The notes below the pieces were generated by a model. The model had not been told where the DNA came from, did no database searches, and worked only from the letters and a program-made list of their open reading frames with translations. Shown here piece by piece: positions 18,841 through 27,701 of a DNA stretch of 64,000 nt. Numbering within the stretch: position 1 is the stretch's first letter; every line of letters starts with the position of its first letter. Source of the DNA: Streptomyces radicis (GTDB lineage Bacteria; Actinomycetota; Actinomycetes; Streptomycetales; Streptomycetaceae); contig NZ_RBDY01000006.1 of NCBI RefSeq assembly GCF_003626575.1, positions 1 through 64,000 on the forward strand, written 5' to 3'. The position numbers and the translations under genes were made by a program.

Positions 18841-18844
18841 GCCC

Positions 18845-20419
18845 CTACGGCTCGGGGTCGCCCTCGTCGGGCGGCGGGGTCGAGGGGTCGGGCGGGTCGG
18901 GTGGCGGATCCGTCGGCTCGGTGGGCGGGCCGCTGCCCTCCACGGTGATCACGGTGGAGGCCGGGTCGACCGTGATGCGGCCCTGCCAGGCGCCCGGCGG
19001 CTCGGCCGCGCGGTCGATCGTGACCTCGATCACGGCCGTCTCGCCGGGGCGCAGCGTCCCCGACGTCCGGCTGAGCGAGAGCCAGCCCACGTCCGCGGCC
19101 GCCGACCAGCTGACCGGGGAGCCGCCCGACACGGTCAGCGTGATCCGGGTCCCCGCCTCGGTCGGCACCGCGTCCACCGACAGCTCGCCGGGGGCGGGCG
19201 CGTCGCCGCCCGGGCGCTCCCCCTCGGGCCGGTCCGCGCCCTCGGGCTCCGGGTCCGCGCCCCGGTCCTCGGAACGTTCCCCCGCCCCGCCGTTCCCGCC
19301 GTCCCGCCCGCCGGGGTCCGTGTCGCCCTCGGCCTCGGCGTCCTCGGCGCGCCCGGCGTTCTCGTAGGCGGGGGTGCCGCCGCCCGGGTCGCGCCGGTAC
19401 TCGCCGTCCTCCTCGGTCGCGGTCGCGCCGCCGTGCCGCGTCGGCTCGCCCGCGTCGGGGGCGCCGCGCCACGCGGCCACCAGCGCGAGCGCCGGGGCGA
19501 CCACGGCAGCGGCGGCGACCGTGGTCGCCACGGCCCGGCCGCGCATCCGCTCACGGCGGGCGGCCCTGTCCCCCTCGGGGACCGGGAAACCGGCCCGGTC
19601 GTACCGCGGCGCGTGCTGCGCGCGGGCGCGGCCGATGGCCAGGCGCGCGGCGTGCACCGCGGCCCGCGGCACCGGGAGCACCGTGAGGCGCGTCGGGCCC
19701 GGCGTCCCCGCGGGCGGCCAGCCGAGCTCGACGGTGGCGCGCCGCGCGATCAGGCGGCAGGCCGCGCACTCGTCGACGTGCCGCAGCAACTCCCGCCGCA
19801 GCCCAGGCCCGAGCAGCACCCCGCGGTCGTCGCCCGAGAGCGCGGCGGCGGCGGGGCAGCCCGCGGCGTCCACGGCGGCCAGCGCCGCGCGCGTGCGCTC
19901 GACCTCGCGGGCCGCGGTGGTGACCAGGGCGTGCGCGGCCTGCGTGGAGAGGCGCAGCACGCGGGCGACCTCGCGCGCGGGCAGCTGGTGGCGGACCGTC
20001 AGCTCGAGCGCCTCGCGCTGCTCGGGCGTCGTGCCCGCCGCCTCGGGCCAGGACAGCGCGGCCAGCTCGCGGCGGCGCCGGTCGTCGTCCGCCGCGGTGC
20101 GCGGGGCGGCCGGGGCGGCGTGCTCCTTCGCGGCGGCGAGGCGGCGCAGGCACGCCCAGCGGGCCAGCGCGTACAGCCAGGGCCGCAGCAGCGTCGGGTC
20201 GGCGGGGCGCCTGCCCCGCTCGTGCCGCCGCTCGGCCTGCGCCAGCGCCTCGCCGAGCGCGGCGGTGGCCGCGTCGTGCTCGCCCATGAGGGACAGGCAG
20301 TAGGTGAACAGCCCGTCCAGATACGCGTCGTCGTACGCGCCGGGCCGCTCGGGGATGGTGGCGGCGGCGCGTGACGTGCGGGGGACGGTCGGTGCGGACG
20401 GTTCGCGGCTGCGGGTCAT
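18845..20419 (-). CDS. Sigma-factor-like protein with zinc-finger, membrane helix and BACON domain
   Basis: A 524-residue mosaic. Residues about 30-100 and 130-180 resemble ECF sigma regions 2 and 4 (TPEQREALELTVRHQLPARE precedes a helix-turn-helix). An anti-sigma-type HVDECAACRL motif (H214, C218, C221) follows. A helix at about 297-317 spans the membrane, and an acidic linker (320-425) leads to an Ig-like BACON domain (about 425-505) rich in Thr and Gly, with a Pro-rich end. It may be a membrane-held sigma-like sensor; whether it binds RNA polymerase is unknown. The ATG at 20419 is chosen over an in-frame ATG at 20470. Confidence 0.82.
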   Translation of the reverse strand: MTRSREPSAPTVPRTSRAAATIPERPGAYDDAYLDGLFTYCLSLMGEHDAATAALGEALAQAERRHERGRRPADPTLLRPWLYALARWACLRRLAAAKEHAAPAAPRTAADDDRRRRELAALSWPEAAGTTPEQREALELTVRHQLPAREVARVLRLSTQAAHALVTTAAREVERTRAALAAVDAAGCPAAAALSGDDRGVLLGPGLRRELLRHVDECAACRLIARRATVELGWPPAGTPGPTRLTVLPVPRAAVHAARLAIGRARAQHAPRYDRAGFPVPEGDRAARRERMRGRAVATTVAAAAVVAPALALVAAWRGAPDAGEPTRHGGATATEEDGEYRRDPGGGTPAYENAGRAEDAEAEGDTDPGGRDGGNGGAGERSEDRGADPEPEGADRPEGERPGGDAPAPGELSVDAVPTEAGTRITLTVSGGSPVSWSAAADVGWLSLSRTSGTLRPGETAVIEVTIDRAAEPPGAWQGRITVDPASTVITVEGSGPPTEPTDPPPDPPDPSTPPPDEGDPEP

Positions 20420-20556
20420 CACCCGCCGACGGTAGGCGCCCCGCGGCGCGTTACGCGCACGGCGGGGCAAGGTTCCTCCTAACGGGTGACAGCGGCCTCA
20501 GGCCCCGTGCGGGCGTGGGGCGTTGGCTGTCAGTGGGCGGCGGTAGCGTTCCTTCC

Positions 20557-21954
20557 ATGGCTCGAAAGACGGACCGTCCCGCGTACCGGTGCTCCGAGTG
20601 CGGCTGGACCACGGGGAAGTGGCTGGGCCGCTGCCCCGAGTGCCACGCGTGGGGCACGGTCGAGGAGGTCGGCGGGACGCCCGCCGTGCGCACCGCCCCT
20701 GCCACGCGCGTGGCCTCGCCCGCCGTGCCCATCGGGCAGGTGGACGGGATGGCGGTGGCGGCGCGTGGCACGGGGGTGCCCGAGCTCGACCGGGTGCTCG
20801 GGGGCGGCCTGGTGCCGGGCGCCGTGGTGCTGCTCGCCGGGGAGCCGGGGGTGGGGAAGTCGACGCTGCTGCTCGACGTGGCGGCCAAGGCGGCATCCGA
20901 GTCGCACCGGACGCTGTATGTCACGGGCGAGGAGTCGGCGGGCCAGGTGCGGATGCGGGCTGACCGCATCGGGGCGATCCACGACCACCTGTATCTGGCG
21001 GCGGAGACGGACCTGGGGTCGGTGCTCGGGCAGTTGGACGCGGTGAAGCCCTCGCTCCTGGTGCTCGACTCGGTGCAGACGGTCGCCTCGGCCGAGGTGG
21101 ACGGCGCGCCCGGCGGGGTGGCACAGGTGCGCGAGGTGGCGGGCGCGTTGATCAGGGCGTCCAAGGAGCGGGGGATGGCGACGCTGCTGGTCGGCCACGT
21201 CACCAAGGACGGCGCGATCGCGGGCCCGCGGCTGCTCGAGCACCTGGTCGACGTGGTGCTGCACTTCGAGGGCGACCGGCACGCCAGGCTGCGCCTGGTC
21301 CGCGGCCTGAAGAACAGGTACGGGGCCACCGACGAGGTGGGCTGCTTCGAGCTGCACGACGAGGGGATCACGTCGCTCGCCGACCCGTCGGGTCTCTTCC
21401 TGACCCGCCGCGACGAGCCGGTGCCAGGGACGTGCCTGACGGTGACGCTCGAGGGGCGCAGGCCGCTGGTGGCCGAGGTGCAGTCGCTCACGGTGGCCAG
21501 CCAGATCCCCTCGCCCCGGCGGACCACATCCGGCCTCGAGACGTCGCGGGTGTCGATGATGCTCGCGGTGCTCGAGCAGCGCGGCCAGATAGCGGCCCTC
21601 GGGAAGAACGACATCTACACCGCGACCGTCGGCGGGGTGCGTCTTTCCGAGCCCGCGGCCGACCTCGCGGTGGCGCTCGCGCTGGCCAGCGCCGCGAGCG
21701 ACACCCCCCTCCCACAGAACCTGGTGGCCATCGGCGAGGTGGGTCTCGCGGGCGAGGTGCGGCGCGTCACGGGCGTGCAACGGCGGCTCGCGGAGGCGGC
21801 GCGGCTGGGGTTCACGCAGGCGCTCGTGCCCGCGGATTCCGGGGATCGGCCGCCCGGGATGCGGGTGCGGGAGGTGGCCGACATCGGGGAGGCGCTGCGG
21901 GTGCTGCCCGTCCGCGGCGGTGAGCCCGGCGGGCGTCAGGAGGTGCGCCGGTAG
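20557..21954 (+). CDS. radA: DNA repair protein RadA
   Basis: A 465-residue RecA-related ATPase that helps branch migration in recombination repair. The N-terminal zinc finger has C12, C15, C26 and C29. Walker [10 protein letters not shown] is at 95-103. The RadA-specific motif is KNRYG at 252-256 rather than KNRFG of E. coli. The C-terminal Lon-like domain ([20 protein letters not shown]) is complete. It lies 44 nt upstream of disA, the usual pairing in Gram-positives, linking DNA-integrity scanning to repair. Confidence 0.97.
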   Translation: MARKTDRPAYRCSECGWTTGKWLGRCPECHAWGTVEEVGGTPAVRTAPATRVASPAVPIGQVDGMAVAARGTGVPELDRVLGGGLVPGAVVLLAGEPGVGKSTLLLDVAAKAASESHRTLYVTGEESAGQVRMRADRIGAIHDHLYLAAETDLGSVLGQLDAVKPSLLVLDSVQTVASAEVDGAPGGVAQVREVAGALIRASKERGMATLLVGHVTKDGAIAGPRLLEHLVDVVLHFEGDRHARLRLVRGLKNRYGATDEVGCFELHDEGITSLADPSGLFLTRRDEPVPGTCLTVTLEGRRPLVAEVQSLTVASQIPSPRRTTSGLETSRVSMMLAVLEQRGQIAALGKNDIYTATVGGVRLSEPAADLAVALALASAASDTPLPQNLVAIGEVGLAGEVRRVTGVQRRLAEAARLGFTQALVPADSGDRPPGMRVREVADIGEALRVLPVRGGEPGGRQEVRR

Positions 21955-21998
21955 ACTCGTGCGCACTTTCCCGCGCATATTCGTCCTCCGGAGGATTC

Positions 21999-23123
21999 AT
22001 GGCAGCCAGCGACCGGCCGGCGAGCCCCGGCAGGGCCGGGGGCGGCTCCGGCGCGGACGGCCTGCTCCGGGCGGCGCTGAGCGCCGTCGCCCCGGGGACC
22101 CAGCTGCGCGACGGGCTCGAGCGCATCCTCAGGGGGAACACCGGGGGCCTCATCGTCCTCGGCGTGGACCGCACCGTGGAGTCGCTGTGCACGGGCGGCT
22201 TCGTGCTCGACGTGGAGTTCACGGCCACGCGGCTGCGCGAGCTGTGCAAGCTGGACGGCGCGGTGATCGTCGACCGCGACATCTCGCGGATCGTGCGGGC
22301 GGGCGTTCAGCTGGTGCCCGACCCCAGCATCCCCACCGAGGAGACCGGCACGCGGCACCGCACGGCGCAGCGGGTCTCGATACAGACGGGCTTCCCCGTG
22401 GTGTCGGTCAGCCAGTCGATGCGGCTGGTCGCGCTGTACGTGGACGGGCAGCGGCGGGTCCTCGAGGACTCGGGCGCGATCCTCTCCCGGGCGAACCAGG
22501 CGCTTGCCACCCTGGAGCGGTACAAGCTGCGGCTCGACGAGGTGACGGGCACGCTGTCCGCGCTGGAGATCGAGGACCTGGTCACCGTGCGGGACGTGGC
22601 CACGGTGGCGCAGCGCCTCGAGATGGTGCGGCGGATCGCGGCCGAGATCGCCGGGTACGTCGTGGAGTTGGGCACCGACGGGCGGCTGCTCTCGCTCCAG
22701 CTCGACGAGCTGATCGCGGGCGTCGAGCCCGAACGACACCTGATCGTGCGCGACTACCTGCCGGACTCGGTCGGCAAACGCTCGCGGAAGGTGGGCACGG
22801 CGCTGGCGGAGCTCGATGGCCTCGGCCATGCGGAGCTCCTCGAACTACCGCTGGTGGCCCGTGGGTTGGGCTTCGGCTCGGCGCCCGAGTCGCTGGACAC
22901 CGCGGTCTCGCCGCGCGGCTTCAGGCTGCTGGCCAAGGTGCCGCGGCTCCCAGGACTTGTCATCGACCGCCTGGTGGACCACTTCGGCGGGCTCCAGAAG
23001 CTGCTGGCCGCGAGCGTGGACGACCTCCAGGCCGTGGACGGCGTGGGCGAGACCCGCGCCCGCTCGGTCCGCGAAGGCCTCTCCCGCCTCGCCGAGTCCT
23101 CGATCCTCGAGCGCTACGTCTGA
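21999..23123 (+). CDS. disA: DNA integrity scanning diadenylate cyclase
   Basis: A 374-residue enzyme that makes c-di-AMP from two ATP and stalls at branched DNA. The DAC domain shows the catalytic DGA (86-88) and RHR (119-121) motifs. A central helical spine follows, and the C-terminal helix-hairpin-helix region ([20 protein letters not shown]) binds DNA. All catalytic residues are present, so it should be active. A GGAGG Shine-Dalgarno precedes the ATG. It is probably an operon with radA. A small hairpin starts at its stop codon. Confidence 0.97.
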   Translation: MAASDRPASPGRAGGGSGADGLLRAALSAVAPGTQLRDGLERILRGNTGGLIVLGVDRTVESLCTGGFVLDVEFTATRLRELCKLDGAVIVDRDISRIVRAGVQLVPDPSIPTEETGTRHRTAQRVSIQTGFPVVSVSQSMRLVALYVDGQRRVLEDSGAILSRANQALATLERYKLRLDEVTGTLSALEIEDLVTVRDVATVAQRLEMVRRIAAEIAGYVVELGTDGRLLSLQLDELIAGVEPERHLIVRDYLPDSVGKRSRKVGTALAELDGLGHAELLELPLVARGLGFGSAPESLDTAVSPRGFRLLAKVPRLPGLVIDRLVDHFGGLQKLLAASVDDLQAVDGVGETRARSVREGLSRLAESSILERYV

Positions 23124-23140
23124 AGCGCCGCAAGGCGCTT
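23123..23140 (+). terminator. Hairpin at disA stop codon
   Basis: AAGCGCC (23123-23129), loop GCAA, GGCGCTT (23134-23140): a perfect 7-bp stem beginning on the last base of the disA TGA. There is no T-run, which is common for Streptomyces terminators. The stem is short, so it may terminate weakly or stabilise the 3' end. Confidence 0.5.
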
Positions 23141-23332
23141 GCCGCTTGGCGCTTGCCGCTCGACCAGCCGCGCCACGTGCGAGCGGACGTGCCCGACGCC
23201 GTCGAGGACGAACGAAATCCACACCGCTGGATCATCCGGCAGCCGACACAGCCCTCCGGCCACGCCGCTCAATCAACCGCACCACGTCGGCCCACCGCGC
23301 CGGAGGCGTCAACCCACCGCGCCGGAGGCGTC
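23134..23332. repeat. Short direct repeats and decayed duplicate in disA downstream gap
   Basis: This 207-bp convergent gap holds GGCGCTTGCCGCTT twice in tandem (23134-23147, 23148-23161, last base differing) and CCCACCGCGCCGGAGGCGTC twice (23291-23310, 23313-23332). In addition GAGGACGAACGAAATC near 23201 resembles CAGGACGAACGAGATC near 23341, the 3' end of the adjacent membrane-protein gene, suggesting a diverged copy of that gene end. No gene is called here. Confidence 0.6.
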
Positions 23333-24128
23333 AGTCGTTGTCCAGGACGAACGAGATCTGGGCCACCGGGTGGTCGGGGAGCTGGGCCTTGGCCACATAC
23401 GTGCCCGCGGCGGCGGCGCGGCCCTGGGACCCTTCGCAGTCCTCGGGTGAGTGGCGCCGGTCCCAGGTGAGGGTGTGGGTCACGGAGTCGCCCGCGGCCA
23501 CGGCCACCGGGTCGGAGCCGGGGCCCTCGGGGCACTCCGCCGACGACCACACCTCGTTGTCGTCCTCGTCGGTCACCAGCACGGTCAGCTCGTCGTGCCC
23601 GAAGTCGAGGCGGCACGCGGAGCCCGAGCCGTTCTCCGCGGTGAGCCGCAGCTCGGGCTCCTCGCCCGCGGCGTACTCGTTGCTCGCGCTCGACAGCGTC
23701 ACCGTCACCGCGGCGGTCACGCACGCCGGAACGCCCGCCGGGTCGAGCCCCGACCCACCGCCGTCCGCCGAGCCGTCGCCGTCCCCGTCGCCCGAGGGGT
23801 CGTCGTCCGCGTCGTCATCCTCGCCGCCCTCGCTCCCGGCCTCGCCGTCGCCCTCGCCGTCCTCGTCGCCGCCCGGCGGATCGTCGCGCCCGCCGGGGCG
23901 CTCGTCGATGAGGGACTCCGAGGGTGTGGGTCCCGGGGTGATCGACTCGGCGGGGCCGCCCCTGCCGTCGTCGCCGCCCGCCGTCTCCTCCTCGTCCCCG
24001 CCCCCGCCGGGCCGCAGCGCCCAGATGATGAGCAGGGCCACCACCGCGATCAACAGCAGGAGAACGCCCCGGCGCCGCCAGTAGATCGACGACGGCAGCG
24101 GCCCGACCGGAGTGCGCAGAGATCCCAC
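23331..24128 (-). CDS. Single-pass membrane protein with extracytoplasmic domain, function unknown
   Basis: A 265-residue protein: a basic N-terminus, one strong helix at about 19-42, a long low-complexity Gly/Asp/Glu linker (about 43-125), then a strand-rich domain with VTLSSASNEYAAGEEPELRL and WDRRHSPEDC, containing four cysteines. The fold of the last part looks Ig-like, comparable to intracellular proteinase inhibitor/BsuPI-type domains; this is inference. It sits between disA and mutY and diverges from mutY. Confidence 0.75.
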   Translation of the reverse strand: MGSLRTPVGPLPSSIYWRRRGVLLLLIAVVALLIIWALRPGGGGDEEETAGGDDGRGGPAESITPGPTPSESLIDERPGGRDDPPGGDEDGEGDGEAGSEGGEDDDADDDPSGDGDGDGSADGGGSGLDPAGVPACVTAAVTVTLSSASNEYAAGEEPELRLTAENGSGSACRLDFGHDELTVLVTDEDDNEVWSSAECPEGPGSDPVAVAAGDSVTHTLTWDRRHSPEDCEGSQGRAAAAGTYVAKAQLPDHPVAQISFVLDND

Positions 24129-24262
24129 GCGGAAACCTTACGAGACTTCCGTCACCCCGGTGCGCCCCAGCCCCCGCTTGCCAGGGCACTGTTGGGTATC
24201 AACACGCGCGGAGAGCGGGCCGCTTTGTGCCGTGCCGCCGCCGTGCCAGGATCGCCTTTGCC

Positions 24263-25195
24263 ATGACTGCGACGACTTCTACGACTTCGACGACAGCAAC
24301 GAGTACGACGCCGCCCACCGCCCTGCACACCCCGGTCATCGGCTGGTTCGCCCAGCACGCCCGCGACCTGCCCTGGCGTCGCCCCGAAGCGGGCGCCTGG
24401 GGCGTCATGGTCAGCGAGTTCATGCTCCAGCAGACGCCCGTCAGCCGTGTGCTGCCGGTCTACGAGGAGTGGCTGCGCCGCTGGCCGCGCCCGGCCGACC
24501 TGGCCGCCGAACCCGCGGGCGAGGCCGTGCGCGCCTGGGGGCGCCTCGGCTATCCACGGCGCGCGCTGCGCCTGCACAGCGCCGCGGCGGCCATAGCGGA
24601 ACGGCACGGTGGCGAGGTGCCGACGGACCATCACCAGCTGCTCGCGCTCCCGGGGATCGGCGAGTACACCGCGGCGGCGGTGGCCTCGTTCGCCTACGGC
24701 CAGCGCCACGCGGTGCTCGACACCAATGTGCGGCGGGTGTTCGCCCGCGTGGTCAGCGGCACCGAGTACCCGCCGAACGCCACGACCGCCGCCGAACGCA
24801 AGCTCGCCAGGATGCTGCTGCCCGAGGAGCCGGCGGTCGCCGCCAAGTGGGCCGCGGCCACGATGGAGCTCGGCGCGCTGCTGTGCACGGCGCGCGGTCC
24901 CGAGTGCGGGCGCTGCCCGATCGCCGAGTTGTGCGCCTGGCGCAAGGCGGGCTCACCGGCGCACGAGGGCCCGCCGAGGCGCGGCCAGACCTACGCGGGA
25001 ACGGACCGTCAGGTGCGCGGCAGGCTCCTCGCCGTGCTGCGCGAGGCCGCGGGTCCCGTCGAGCGTTCGCTGCTCGACCGGGTGTGGCACGACCCGGAGC
25101 AACGGGCCAGGGCGCTGGGCGGCCTGGTCGGCGACGGCCTCGCCGAGCGCCTCCCCGACGGCCGCTACCGGCTGCCGGGCACGGCGGCGGGCTGA
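24263..25195 (+). CDS. mutY: A/G-specific adenine DNA glycosylase
   Basis: A 310-residue base-excision repair enzyme that removes adenine paired with 8-oxoguanine. The catalytic glutamate is E52 in VSEFMLQQT. The HhH-GPD motif (LPGIGEYTAAAVASFAYGQ with the catalytic Asp in AVLDTNV) is complete. The [4Fe-4S] cluster motif C-x6-C-x2-C-x5-C (CTARGPECGRCPIAELC) is present. The C-terminal NUDIX-like domain for 8-oxoG recognition is absent, as in many short actinobacterial forms. The N-terminus is Thr-rich. The 3' end overlaps the next convergent gene by 31 bp. Confidence 0.95.
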   Translation: MTATTSTTSTTATSTTPPTALHTPVIGWFAQHARDLPWRRPEAGAWGVMVSEFMLQQTPVSRVLPVYEEWLRRWPRPADLAAEPAGEAVRAWGRLGYPRRALRLHSAAAAIAERHGGEVPTDHHQLLALPGIGEYTAAAVASFAYGQRHAVLDTNVRRVFARVVSGTEYPPNATTAAERKLARMLLPEEPAVAAKWAAATMELGALLCTARGPECGRCPIAELCAWRKAGSPAHEGPPRRGQTYAGTDRQVRGRLLAVLREAAGPVERSLLDRVWHDPEQRARALGGLVGDGLAERLPDGRYRLPGTAAG

Positions 25196-25827
25196 CCGCC
25201 GCCCACCGAGTGGCTCAGCGGGGGCAGCGCCGACCTGGCGTCGGCGCCCTCGCCGAGCCACAGCCCGATGGCGAACGCGGCGGTCGCCTCGAGCAGCGGG
25301 GCGCGTTCGAGCGGGCCGCCGGGGAGCGGGACACAGCCCAGGTCGGTGACCAGGGTCCGCACCGCGGCCAGCGCCCCCGGGTCGTCCCCGCACAGCGGCA
25401 CCCCGAGCGGGACCCCGTCGAACACGGGCGGGGTCAGCCGCCACACGTCCACGTGGCACAGGTTGAACGCCTTGACCACGTGCGCCCCTGGAGCCGCCGC
25501 CGCGATCCGTTCGGCCATGGGCGCGGCCAGCGTGAAACGGCCCGGGACGACCGCGTTGGTGCAGTCGATCAGCGTCCGGCCGTCCGGCGCCCCCGCGGCC
25601 CTCACCACCTCGACCGCCGCCTCGGCGCGCACCGCGACCAGCACGGCCTCGCCGAACGCGGCCGCCTCGGCGAACCCCCCGCTCGCGGCCCGCGGCCCGA
25701 GCCGCCGCGCCAGGGCCGCGGCCCTGTCCGGGTTCCGCGCCCCGATCATCACCTCGTGTCCAGCCCGCGCCCACCGGGTGGTGAGCGCCTCCGCCATGTC
25801 GCCCGCGCCGAGCGTGCCGATCCGCAT
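25165..25827 (-). CDS. NAD(P)-binding protein of the F420-dependent NADP reductase/DUF-type family
   Basis: A 220-residue Rossmann protein beginning MRIGTLGAGDMAEALTTRWA with a GxGxxA dinucleotide motif at 7-12. The ARNPDRA stretch after the second strand favours NADP, and VVKAFNLCHVDVW resembles the conserved KAFN of F420H2:NADP+ oxidoreductase-like proteins. Substrate and true F420 use are not established. The TAG stop at 25165 lies inside mutY. It diverges from the HxlR regulator, which may control it. Confidence 0.85.
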   Translation of the reverse strand: MRIGTLGAGDMAEALTTRWARAGHEVMIGARNPDRAAALARRLGPRAASGGFAEAAAFGEAVLVAVRAEAAVEVVRAAGAPDGRTLIDCTNAVVPGRFTLAAPMAERIAAAAPGAHVVKAFNLCHVDVWRLTPPVFDGVPLGVPLCGDDPGALAAVRTLVTDLGCVPLPGGPLERAPLLEATAAFAIGLWLGEGADARSALPPLSHSVGGGQPAAVPGSR

Positions 25828-25945
25828 GCCTCGCGTCCCTTCGTCCGCCGTGCCGTGTCGGCGGCGACCGTAGGCGATCCGATGCGAACCGTTCGGTGCC
25901 CGACGCCCCGGCCTGCGACGCTGGGGGTCGCGGAGGGAGGCGCGC

Positions 25946-26338
25946 ATGAGCGGGTTCATCGCCGACTGCCGGGCGCGGGTGGCGTTCGACGTGCTGGGGC
26001 ACACATGGAACGGCGTGGTGCTCTGGGCGCTGCGGCAAGGGCCTTGCCGCCCGGTCGAGCTGCGGGCGCGCATCGGCGGGATCAGCGCCAAGGTGCTGAA
26101 CGAGACACTGCGCAGGCTGGAACGGGACGGACTGGTGACGCGCCGCCGGTTCAGGGAGGCGCCGCCGCGCGTCGAGTACGGGCTGACGCCGCTCGGGCGC
26201 ACGCTGCTGCCCGCGCTCGAGGCGTTCGGCGCGTGGGCGTCGGTGCACGGGGACGCGGTGGCCGCCGCGCGGGAGGGCGAGGAAGGGGACGGCGCCGATG
26301 TCACCCCTCGGCGCCGTACTCCCACACCTGGATCGTGA
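25946..26338 (+). CDS. HxlR family transcriptional regulator
   Basis: A 130-residue MarR-like winged-helix protein. The HxlR order is clear: HTWNGVVLWALRQGPCRPVELRARIGGISAKVLNETLRRLERDGLVTRR followed by the wing and VEYGLTPLGRTL. A conserved cysteine common in redox-sensing HxlR proteins is found at the N-terminus (IADCRAR). It diverges from the oxidoreductase at 25827 across 118 bp, which suggests local control. A GGAGG Shine-Dalgarno supports the ATG. Its end overlaps the convergent GNAT gene by 38 bp. Confidence 0.9.
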   Translation: MSGFIADCRARVAFDVLGHTWNGVVLWALRQGPCRPVELRARIGGISAKVLNETLRRLERDGLVTRRRFREAPPRVEYGLTPLGRTLLPALEAFGAWASVHGDAVAAAREGEEGDGADVTPRRRTPTPGS

Positions 26339-26732
26339 CCGGGTACTCGGCGACACCGCCGGTCGAGCGGTAGGTGGCGAGCGCCGCCTCGTTGTCGATG
26401 TCGACCGCGACCCACATCCCGTAGCAGCCACGCTCCCGCGCCAGCTCCCCCAGCGCCTCGACCAGGCGGCGCCCGATGCCCCTGCGGCGGTGGCTCTCGG
26501 CGACGCCCAGCTCGTACAGGAACATCTCGGTGCCCTTGTCGGGGTGGGTCATCTCCACGCCCGTCACCATGCCGACGGGCCCGCCGTCGTCCGGGTCGTG
26601 GGCCACCAGGAGATGGTGGCCGGGGGCGGTGAGGAAGCGGTCCGCCCACTCGGGCTTCGGCGGCGCGTCGAACAGCTCGGCGGCGGCGGCCACGTGGGCC
26701 GCCTCCGTCGCCCTCCGGATATCAATGGCCAT
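26301..26732 (-). CDS. GNAT acetyltransferase, AAC(3)-I-like
   Basis: A 143-residue N-acetyltransferase. Acetyl-CoA-binding motif A is ELGVAESHRRRGIGRRLVEAL; the preceding EMFLYELGV and the following GCYGMWVAVDIDNEAALATY order resembles aminoglycoside 3-N-acetyltransferases of the AAC(3)-I family. That resemblance is by eye and does not prove resistance activity. The ATG is at 26732. It lies 9 nt upstream of nothing on its own strand other than the convergent HxlR gene, so it probably ends the NmrA transcript direction independently. Confidence 0.82.
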   Translation of the reverse strand: MAIDIRRATEAAHVAAAAELFDAPPKPEWADRFLTAPGHHLLVAHDPDDGGPVGMVTGVEMTHPDKGTEMFLYELGVAESHRRRGIGRRLVEALGELARERGCYGMWVAVDIDNEAALATYRSTGGVAEYPVTIQVWEYGAEG

Positions 26733-26741
26733 GGCCTCACC

Positions 26742-27608
26742 CTAGGGTGTGGCCCCCGCCCAGGCCCCGGCCGCGGCGGCGCGGACCGCGTAGGTCTCGA
26801 ACGGCGTGGCCTCGCGCCCGAGCACCCGGCGCACGCCGTCGACCGGCTCGGCGACGGCGCCGGTGCGCATCAGGCCGAACATCGCGTCGAGACCGTCGAC
26901 CGCCTCGGGGGGCCAGCCCTCGGCCAGCAGCTCGGCGCGGTACTCGTCGGGGGTCAGCTCCACCGAGGCGATCGGCCGTCCCGCGGCGCGCGCCACGATG
27001 TCCACCGCCTCGGCGAACGTCAGCGCCCGCGGCCCCGACAGCTCGTACGTACGCCCGTGGTGGCCCTCGTCGGTCAGCAGCGCGACGGCCACGTCGGCCA
27101 CGTCGTCGAGGTCGACGAACGGCTCGGGGACCCCGCCGGTCGGCAGCGCGAGACGCCCTTCGACGAGCGGGCGGTGCCAGAGGTCCTCGTCGAAGTTCTG
27201 GTCGAAGTTGTTCGGCCGGATCACCGACCACTCGACGCCCGAGGCGCGCACGGCCCGTTCGGCCTCGGTGACGCCCGAGCCGAAGGAGACCTCGCCGAAG
27301 AGGTCGGAGCCGCGCCCTGAGAGCAGCACGATGCGGCGGGTGCCCGCGGCGACGGCCGCCTTGACGAAGTCGTCGGTGGGCGCGGGGTCGTCGGGCGCGA
27401 CCAGGTAGACGGCCGCGGCCCCTTCGACGGCACGTTCCCAGGTGGCGCGTTCGGTCCAGTCGAAACGCACCGCGCCCGAACGGGAGGCGGCGCGGACCGT
27501 GTGGCCCGCGACGCGCAGGCGGGCGGCCACCCGGCGGCCCGTCTTGCCCGTGCCGCCGAGGACGAGGAACGCGCCGGGTGAGAGGGAGGGTGAAAGGGGA
27601 TCAGTCAT
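26742..27608 (-). CDS. NmrA-like NAD(P)-binding protein
   Basis: A 288-residue atypical short-chain dehydrogenase. The N-terminal motif LVLGGTGKTGRRVAARL fits the NmrA/NAD(P)H-binding GGTGxxG pattern. WSVIRPNNFDQNF and RTYELSGPRALTFAEAVDIVARAAGR are typical of NAD(P)H azoreductase/quinone oxidoreductase-like and redox-sensor members. The function could be an oxidoreductase or a sensor. It diverges from the AraC gene over 93 bp, so AraC is a plausible regulator. The GNAT gene begins 9 nt downstream on the same strand, compatible with a short operon. Confidence 0.88.
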   Translation of the reverse strand: MTDPLSPSLSPGAFLVLGGTGKTGRRVAARLRVAGHTVRAASRSGAVRFDWTERATWERAVEGAAAVYLVAPDDPAPTDDFVKAAVAAGTRRIVLLSGRGSDLFGEVSFGSGVTEAERAVRASGVEWSVIRPNNFDQNFDEDLWHRPLVEGRLALPTGGVPEPFVDLDDVADVAVALLTDEGHHGRTYELSGPRALTFAEAVDIVARAAGRPIASVELTPDEYRAELLAEGWPPEAVDGLDAMFGLMRTGAVAEPVDGVRRVLGREATPFETYAVRAAAAGAWAGATP

Positions 27609-27701
27609 GGCTCCAAGACTGGTCGGCCGGGGCCCGCGCGCCCATGGGCGAGGGTACGGATCGCATGCGCGACCGTACCGTCGCCGCCGTACCGTTGAGG
27701 C

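Noticed and set aside
25165..26649. 494-aa reading upstream of the NAD(P)-binding protein
   Set aside because: It runs antisense through the HxlR gene; the Rossmann start MRIGTLGAG at 25827 is clear.
26301..26732. Calling the GNAT protein an aminoglycoside resistance gene
   Set aside because: Only the general AAC(3)-I-like pattern is seen; substrate specificity cannot be read from it.
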